From positions 1,488,001 through 1,552,000 of the forward strand of contig NZ_CP129121.1 of NCBI RefSeq assembly GCF_030406665.1: a DNA stretch of 64,000 nucleotides, written 5' to 3'. The stretch is from Halomonas halophila (GTDB lineage Bacteria; Pseudomonadota; Gammaproteobacteria; Pseudomonadales; Halomonadaceae). Positions 59,250 to 64,000 of this stretch are shown in pieces. Both the position numbers and the translations under genes were made by a program. The notes under the pieces were generated by a model, which was not told where the DNA came from, made no database searches, and saw nothing but the letters and a program-made list of their open reading frames with translations. Every line of letters begins with the position of its first letter. The stretch's first letter is position 1.

Positions 59250-60641
59250 ATGGCAGTCCATAACTACGATGTGGTGGTGATCGGCACCGGGCCGGCCGGC
59301 GAGAGCGCGGCCATCAATGCGGCCAAGCACGGCAAGCGCGTGGCGGTGGTGGAGAAGCAGCCCGTGGTGGGCGGCAACTGCACCCACTGGGGCACGATTC
59401 CCTCCAAGGCGCTGCGCCACCAGGTCAAGCAGATCCTGTCGTTCAACACCAATCGTATGTTCAGGGACATCGGCGAGCCGCGCTGGTTCTCGTTTCCGAA
59501 GGTCATGGAGCGTTCCCGCGTCACCATCGACCAGCAGGTGGCGATGCGGACCAACTTCTATGCGCGCAATCGCATCGATCTGTTCAGCGGCGTGGCGCGC
59601 TTCAAGGACGCCCATACCCTGATCGTGCGCGGCGAGGGCGAGAGCGCCGACGAGCTGGTAGCCGAGCGGATCATCATCGCCACCGGCTCGCGGCCCTACC
59701 GGCCGGCCGACATCGATTTCCAGCACCCGCGCATCTACTGCTCGGACACCATCCTCGGACTCAACCACACCCCGCGCACCATGATCATCTTCGGCGCCGG
59801 CGTGATCGGCTGCGAATACGCTTCGATCTTCTCGGGCCTTGGGCTCAAGGTCGATCTGATCAACAGCCGCGACAGCCTGCTGTCGTTCCTCGACGACGAG
59901 ATCAGCGATGCGCTGTCCTACCACCTGCGCAAGCACGGGGTGCTGATCCGCCACAACGAGGAGTACGAGCGGGTCGAAGGCGACGAGTCCGGCGTGACCG
60001 TGTACCTCAAGTCCGGCAAGCGGCTGCGCGCCGACGCCTTCCTGTGGGCCAACGGCCGCACCGGCAACACCGACGAGCTGGGGCTGGAAAACGTCGGCCT
60101 CGAGGCCAACGGCCGCGGCCAGCTGCAGGTCGACGATCACTATCGCACGGCGATTCCGCATATCTATGCCGCCGGCGACGTCATCGGCTGGCCGAGCCTC
60201 GCCAGCGCGGCCTATGACCAGGGGCTGAATGCCTGCGACGGGCTGCTTGACCGCGAGTATCGCTACGTCACCGAGGTACCGACCGGCATCTACACGATTC
60301 CGGAGATCAGCTCCTTCGGTCGCAACGAGCGCGAACTTACCGAGGCCAAGGTGCCCTACGAGGTGGCGCAGGCGTTCTTCAAGGACACCGCCCGGGCGCA
60401 GATCACTGGCGACACGGTGGGCATGCTCAAGATCCTCTTCGATCAGGACACGCTGGAGATCTACGGTATCCACTGCTTCGGCGACCAGGCCTCGGAAATC
60501 GTCCATATCGGCCAGGCGATCATGCAGCAGGAGGGCGAGGCCAACACCCTCGAGTACTTCGTCAGCACCACCTTCAACTACCCCACCATGGCCGAGGCCT
60601 ATCGGGTCGCGGCACAGAACGGGTTGAATCGACTGTTCTGA
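59250..60641 (+). CDS. sthA: soluble pyridine nucleotide transhydrogenase
   Basis: A 463-residue FAD flavoprotein that moves hydride between NADPH and NAD+, mainly draining excess NADPH. The FAD loop GTGPAGESAA (12-21) and GGNCTHWGTIPSKALR (about 42-57) are visible: the second cysteine of the disulfide reductases is replaced by Thr, as expected for SthA. Further marks are the NAD loop IFGAGVIGCEYASIF and the C-terminal FNYPTMAEAYRVAA. AGGAGAG lies upstream of the ATG at 59250. Its place downstream of nqr genes repeats the Pseudomonas order and suggests joint redox balancing. Confidence 0.96.
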   Translation: MAVHNYDVVVIGTGPAGESAAINAAKHGKRVAVVEKQPVVGGNCTHWGTIPSKALRHQVKQILSFNTNRMFRDIGEPRWFSFPKVMERSRVTIDQQVAMRTNFYARNRIDLFSGVARFKDAHTLIVRGEGESADELVAERIIIATGSRPYRPADIDFQHPRIYCSDTILGLNHTPRTMIIFGAGVIGCEYASIFSGLGLKVDLINSRDSLLSFLDDEISDALSYHLRKHGVLIRHNEEYERVEGDESGVTVYLKSGKRLRADAFLWANGRTGNTDELGLENVGLEANGRGQLQVDDHYRTAIPHIYAAGDVIGWPSLASAAYDQGLNACDGLLDREYRYVTEVPTGIYTIPEISSFGRNERELTEAKVPYEVAQAFFKDTARAQITGDTVGMLKILFDQDTLEIYGIHCFGDQASEIVHIGQAIMQQEGEANTLEYFVSTTFNYPTMAEAYRVAAQNGLNRLF

Positions 60642-60672
60642 CGGCTGCCGGGAAGTCGTCGGCCGCATGAGA

Positions 60673-60698
60673 CGACGGCGCCCCTCGGGGCGCCGTCG
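60673..60698. terminator. hairpin between sthA and the DUF488 gene
   Basis: CGACGGCGCCCC (60673-60684) pairs with GGGGCGCCGTCG (60687-60698), a 12-bp stem with a two-base turn, between convergent genes. No T-run. Confidence 0.65.
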
Positions 60699-60734
60699 GT
60701 CGTTCATGCCAGTGATTGACGTAAGTCGTTGAGA

Positions 60735-61172
60735 TCAGGCATCGGCGGGTGGCTCGCGATCCTGGTACCCGTAACACGGCGGTGAGCTGGGCTCTCGATC
60801 CAGGGCATCCTCTTCCTCCAGTGCCCTCAGCAGCGCATCGCGCAGGATTGTCAGATAGGAGTCGTCCAGCTCACGGACGGCCGTGAGCAGCGTCAGGCGT
60901 CCGGCCCTGGCGTGGCGCATGAGTGGCACGAGGACGTCAGGATGGTCGCGCAGTTCGCCGCGATAGCGTACCGCGAACACGGCATCGCTGATCTCTCCCT
61001 CGTGGAACTGGCGCCGCAGGGTGGGCGAGGGCGAGGCATCGCGATACCAGTCGGCCAGCGCCAGCGACTCGCGGCGCTTGCCACGCGGCCACAGCCTGTC
61101 GACCAATACCCTGGCGCCGTCGTCGGGCTCGGGTGCCTGGTAGATCCGTTTGAGGACGATATCCGCGCTCAT
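60735..61172 (-). CDS. DUF488-family protein
   Basis: A 145-residue cytoplasmic protein of the DUF488/YeaO family. VLKRIYQAPEPDDGARVLVDRLWPRG (6-31, quoted in part by its core DDGARVLVDRLWPRG) is the family signature, and the LTLLTAVRELDDSYLTIL segment follows. The biochemical role is not known. Its ATG overlaps the stop of the upstream PA2778-type gene by 4 bp (ATGA). Confidence 0.85.
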   Translation of the reverse strand: MSADIVLKRIYQAPEPDDGARVLVDRLWPRGKRRESLALADWYRDASPSPTLRRQFHEGEISDAVFAVRYRGELRDHPDVLVPLMRHARAGRLTLLTAVRELDDSYLTILRDALLRALEEEDALDREPSSPPCYGYQDREPPADA

Positions 61173-62140
61173 GCGTCACTCTCCGTCTCCAGCGCCTGAC
61201 GTTCCTGTCGGGCGCGTGCCTGCCAGGGGCCGGGCAGTGTCGCGGCACGAGACAGGGCCGTCCGGGCGGTGTCGAGGCGCCCCTGATCGGTGGCGACGAT
61301 GCCCAGGTTCAGCCAGGCCGGCGCGAGCTCCGGGTCCGCGTCGACCGCGGCCTGAAAAGCCCTCATGGCGCCGTCGGCGTCGCCGGTGGCGTGTCGCGCG
61401 TTACCCAGAGCGAAGCGCACCGTGGCGGCCTTGGGATGGCGCTCGGCCAGGGCCTGCCAGGCGGGCAGGGCGTCCTCGCTCCCGTTCAGGGTCTCGAAAT
61501 CGGCGATGGCCTGTGTGGCATTCTCGACTCCGGCATCGGCCGGCAGTTCGCCGGGCGGCAGGGCGACGAAGGCCCAGCGGTCGCTGCGTGCCCAGGTGGC
61601 ATCGAAACGGCCGAAGTCGATGGCGCGCTCCGGTGTCATGCCGGTATGCAGCACCAGCTCCTCGGCCGGCAGGTCGTAGCCGATGGCGACGGCATAGTGC
61701 CACTGGGGCCAGGCCGGTAGTGACAGGTTCTGCATCACCACCACCGGATGGCCGGCGGCGAGCTCATCGAGCAGGCCCGCGAAGCCTCCGTCGAGGCGAA
61801 AGGGAATCAGCCCGTGGCGGCGCACCGTGGCCAGCATCTCCGGCTGTACGCTGCCGTCGCGGCCGGGCAGGAAGACCTGGGGGATCAGCTCGTTCACGCT
61901 CACGTCGAGGCCGGTGGCCTCGAGGGCCATGGCCAGCGAGGCCGGGCCGCACTGGTAGTCGCGCTGGCCGTGGAAGGGCACCGCCTCGTTGATTGCCATC
62001 GACGGCAGTGCCTGGCGGGTGGCGGGGGAAAGCGACGGGGTGGTGGCGCAGCCCGTCAGCAGCAGAAGCGTCATCACCAACGCAAGAACGCCCGCGGGGC
62101 GGGCGTTCTTGCGTCCGGCTGTAGTGGATAGGCCGGTCAT
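61169..62140 (-). CDS. PA2778-type lipoprotein cysteine peptidase with TPR region
   Basis: A 323-residue lipoprotein with lipobox LTGC (Cys31). A C39-like papain-fold domain (about 50-215) has the nucleophile C64 in YQCGPASLAMAL and the histidine H148 in WPQWHYAVAIGYD. A TPR-like tail (about 225-320, AWQALAERHPKAATVRFALGNARHATGD) suggests protein binding. It faces the periplasm from the membrane. The substrate is unknown; processing of a partner peptide or export signal is possible. GGGAG precedes the ATG at 62140. It follows the PA2779-type gene by 14 bp, the conserved Pseudomonas pairing. Confidence 0.85.
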   Translation of the reverse strand: MTGLSTTAGRKNARPAGVLALVMTLLLLTGCATTPSLSPATRQALPSMAINEAVPFHGQRDYQCGPASLAMALEATGLDVSVNELIPQVFLPGRDGSVQPEMLATVRRHGLIPFRLDGGFAGLLDELAAGHPVVVMQNLSLPAWPQWHYAVAIGYDLPAEELVLHTGMTPERAIDFGRFDATWARSDRWAFVALPPGELPADAGVENATQAIADFETLNGSEDALPAWQALAERHPKAATVRFALGNARHATGDADGAMRAFQAAVDADPELAPAWLNLGIVATDQGRLDTARTALSRAATLPGPWQARARQERQALETESDA

Positions 62141-62154
62141 GGGGAACTCCCGGC

Positions 62155-62550
62155 TTAGCGGGTGAACGGGTAGACGTCGGTGAGGCCGAGGATGTCGGTC
62201 ACCAGCAGGATGATGAAGACCGCGAACAGGGCACCGACCACGCCGGCGCCGGCGGGCATCTGGTCGAGGCGGTCTGCCATCTCGCGGGCCTCGGCATCGG
62301 ACAGGGCGGCCACGCGGTTTTCCACCTCGGCCGGGGAGACGCCCTGGAGCAGCAGCTGCTGCTGCACGTCCTCGCGGGCCAGGACCCGGCGGATCTTGTC
62401 GCGATCCTGCTGGCTGGCCTGGGCGTCGAGCACCGAGGTGGTGCCGACCAGCCCCTGGTCGGCGGCAGGCACGGCGGCCACGGCCGGCAGGCTGCCGAGC
62501 ACCAGGGCGAGGATCAGGAGCGGGCTTAAGAGTCGGGTGAGTCGTTTCAT
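62155..62550 (-). CDS. PA2779-type small membrane protein
   Basis: A 131-residue protein with a signal peptide (about 1-26, ending AVA), a soluble acidic part with DRDKIRRVLAREDVQQQLLLQGVSPAEVENRVAAL, and one C-terminal helix (about 101-125). PA2779-family members have this plan and travel with PA2778-type peptidases. It may be the substrate or anchor of the peptidase (inference). Start at the ATG at 62550. Confidence 0.85.
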   Translation of the reverse strand: MKRLTRLLSPLLILALVLGSLPAVAAVPAADQGLVGTTSVLDAQASQQDRDKIRRVLAREDVQQQLLLQGVSPAEVENRVAALSDAEAREMADRLDQMPAGAGVVGALFAVFIILLVTDILGLTDVYPFTR

Positions 62551-62663
62551 GCTGGCATTCCTTGTGTATCGGGATGGTCCGGCTCGGTGTCGCTCCACAT
62601 GGGCGTCCTTGCGCCATGCCGGCGGCGATGCGGGGACAGTATAGGGGATAAGGGCGGCCGGTT

Positions 62664-63797
62664 TCACGCTTGGGCGTTGATTTCCAACCGGTTGCGTCCG
62701 TTCTGCTTGGCACGGTAGAGGCCCCTGTCGGCGCGCGAGTAGAGCTGAGCCAGCGTGTCCCCGCCGCCTCGGGTCGTGGCCAGGCCCAGGCTGATGGTCA
62801 GCCGTTGCTCGCCGGCCTGGCCGGGCAGGGGCAGGCCGGCCGTGGCCTCGCGCAGCCGTTCGCCCAGTTGTCGGGCGCCCTCCAGGCCGGTGTTCGGCAT
62901 CAGCACGGCGAACTCCTCGCCGCCCAGTCGTGCCACCAGATCCGATTCCCGCCCCAGGCGGGCGAACTCGGCCGCCACGGCCTGCAGCACCGCATCGCCG
63001 GCCGGGTGGCCGTAGCGGTCGTTGAACCGCTTGAAGTGGTCGAGATCGATCAGCAGCAGGCTCAGCTCGCCGCCGTCGCGCCGGTTGAGCTCGAGATAGC
63101 GTTCCGCGACCTCCCACAGGCGGCGGCGATTGGCGAGCCGGGTGAGCTCATCGGTGACGCTCAGTTCGCGCAGCGACCGCCACTGGCGATGGATGCGTGC
63201 CAGCGCCAGCATCAAGGCGGCGGCCACCAGCAGCACCAGGATGACCAGCAGGACCACCGCCAGACTCAGCCATTTCATCAGTCGCTGCTGATCGGCGGCG
63301 GCACGGTGAACATCCTCCAGCAGGCTGCTGTAGGTCCAGGCGAGCGTGCTCTCCAGCTCGTGCCCCAGGCGATGAAGCTGCGGGACATCCATGTCGGTGC
63401 CACCGTCCGGCGCAGCGATCACCGATGCCAGCCGTTGGTACAGGGTTTCCGCCTGCGAGAGTTCGGCGAGCATGGGCGCATAGCGCGCCTCGCCGATCTC
63501 GCTGCGCGAGAGGCCCTGGCGGATGGTGCCGATCCGCTCGGGGACGCGCGCCACCAGGCTGGCGATCCGCGTCAGATGCCAGCGATGGTGGGGGTGGTTG
63601 CGCAAGGCGTTCAGCTCGAGCCGAAGCTCGGCGGTGTCTTCCTGGGCGCGCACCAGGTCGCCGGCCAGGGCCGAGTAGTCGGCCCCAAGGTGGCGACCGG
63701 CCTGGAGGCTGAAGGCGCCTGCCACGATGGCGCCGAGCGCCGCCAGCAGGCAGAAGCCCGCCAGCAGGCCGGAGCGCAGGCCGGGAGCCGGGGTCAC
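62664..63797 (-). CDS. membrane diguanylate cyclase (GGDEF)
   Basis: A 377-residue inner-membrane enzyme. Two helices (about 9-32 and 175-202) flank a periplasmic helical sensor of about 140 residues. The GGDEF domain spans about 212-375 with GGEEF at 292-296 and the product-inhibition I-site R-E-S-D at 283-286, five residues before it. It should therefore make c-di-GMP and be inhibited by it. I use the GTG at 63797, which overlaps the stop of the upstream gene (GTGA); a GTG at 63830 is in frame but overlaps more. Confidence 0.9.
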   Translation of the reverse strand: MTPAPGLRSGLLAGFCLLAALGAIVAGAFSLQAGRHLGADYSALAGDLVRAQEDTAELRLELNALRNHPHHRWHLTRIASLVARVPERIGTIRQGLSRSEIGEARYAPMLAELSQAETLYQRLASVIAAPDGGTDMDVPQLHRLGHELESTLAWTYSSLLEDVHRAAADQQRLMKWLSLAVVLLVILVLLVAAALMLALARIHRQWRSLRELSVTDELTRLANRRRLWEVAERYLELNRRDGGELSLLLIDLDHFKRFNDRYGHPAGDAVLQAVAAEFARLGRESDLVARLGGEEFAVLMPNTGLEGARQLGERLREATAGLPLPGQAGEQRLTISLGLATTRGGGDTLAQLYSRADRGLYRAKQNGRNRLEINAQA

Positions 63798-64000
63798 CGC
63801 GCCTGGATTTCGCCGATGGCCCAGATCCACTGGCTCATCGGCGCTTCACCGGTCAGTGTCGCCTCGGCATCCGCCGGTACGATCAGCATCAGCGGCCCCA
63901 GCTCCTCCGGCGTGAGGGGATCGCCGTCCAGACGCGTGGCCAGCAGGAAACGCCGCGCCTCGCGATCGGCAGGCGTGAGGAAGCTGGTGTAGTCGTCCAG
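63794..64000 (-). CDS. 3' end of a molybdopterin-domain oxidoreductase-like protein, partial
   Basis: Only the last 68 codons are present; the frame runs off the right edge. The sequence reads LDDYTSFLTPADREARRFLL...LGPLMLIVPAD...MSQWIWAIGEIQAR. The 'LDGDPLTPEELGPLMLIVP' and 'SQWIWAI' steps resemble the C-terminal part of small periplasmic oxidoreductase-molybdopterin-fold proteins that often precede GGDEF genes in marine gammaproteobacteria. It is coupled to the cyclase by a 4-bp overlap, so it may sense something for it. The fold is assigned from a short tail only. Confidence 0.45.
   Translation of the reverse strand: MDDYTSFLTPADREARRFLLATRLDGDPLTPEELGPLMLIVPADAEATLTGEAPMSQWIWAIGEIQAR

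Overview
The window is a high-GC gammaproteobacterial chromosome segment and looks most like Halomonas or a close relative (Halomonadaceae). The basis is its gene content and order: a pyrophosphate-type phosphofructokinase, a Na+-translocating NADH:quinone reductase, a DUF3141/PHA-synthase-like protein, and blocks also known from Pseudomonas (topA + DUF6586; mfd - gap - nqrABCDEF - nqrM - sthA; PA2778/PA2779). The species call is inference. I saw no rRNA, tRNA, CRISPR array, transposase or phage gene.

Layout. 1-4.7 kb: 3' end of a Ser/Thr kinase gene, pfp (-), then mpl-ubiX and a LysE-type exporter (+). 4.7-8.0 kb (-): a DedA-PAP2 fusion and two coupled membrane proteins with decayed GGDEF-like ends. 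8.1-18.4 kb (+): the conserved proA-nadD-rsfS-rlmH-mrdA-rodA-mltB-rlpA-dacA-ybeD-lipB run, linking proline, NAD, ribosome silencing, cell elongation and lipoate; lipA follows on the other strand. 19.7-24.4 kb: a LysR regulator (-), a shrunken biotin-carboxylase-like protein, and a DUF3141 protein with a histone-like tail. 24.6-28.9 kb: topA, DUF6586, a potassium-channel-like protein and a small helical protein.

29-46 kb is the most distinctive part, a surface and attachment region. It holds an L,D-transpeptidase next to a Braun-type lipoprotein, a glycine-rich repeat lipoprotein followed by a TpsB-type outer-membrane transporter, and a Tad/Flp pilus operon (flp, cpaB, rcpA, tadA, tadB, tadC, tadD, DUF3613, tadG, tadE). 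The last gene of that operon is a GGDEF-EAL protein with both active sites lost. No tadZ/cpaE or prepilin peptidase lies in the locus. Two hairpins with almost the same 20-nt core bracket the TpsB-Tad part. A second L,D-transpeptidase follows on the minus strand.

47-60.7 kb: mfd (-), an N-terminally extended GAPDH, nqrABCDEF, nqrM and sthA. Two oddities stand out. The apbE gene usually found between nqrF and nqrM is absent, and NqrC carries Ser instead of Thr at the FMN attachment position. 60.7-64 kb (-): DUF488, the PA2778/PA2779 pair, a diguanylate cyclase with intact active and inhibitory sites, and the 3' end of a likely molybdopterin-domain protein. Most genes are packed with 1-11 bp overlaps, and many transcription units end in strong GC-rich hairpins.
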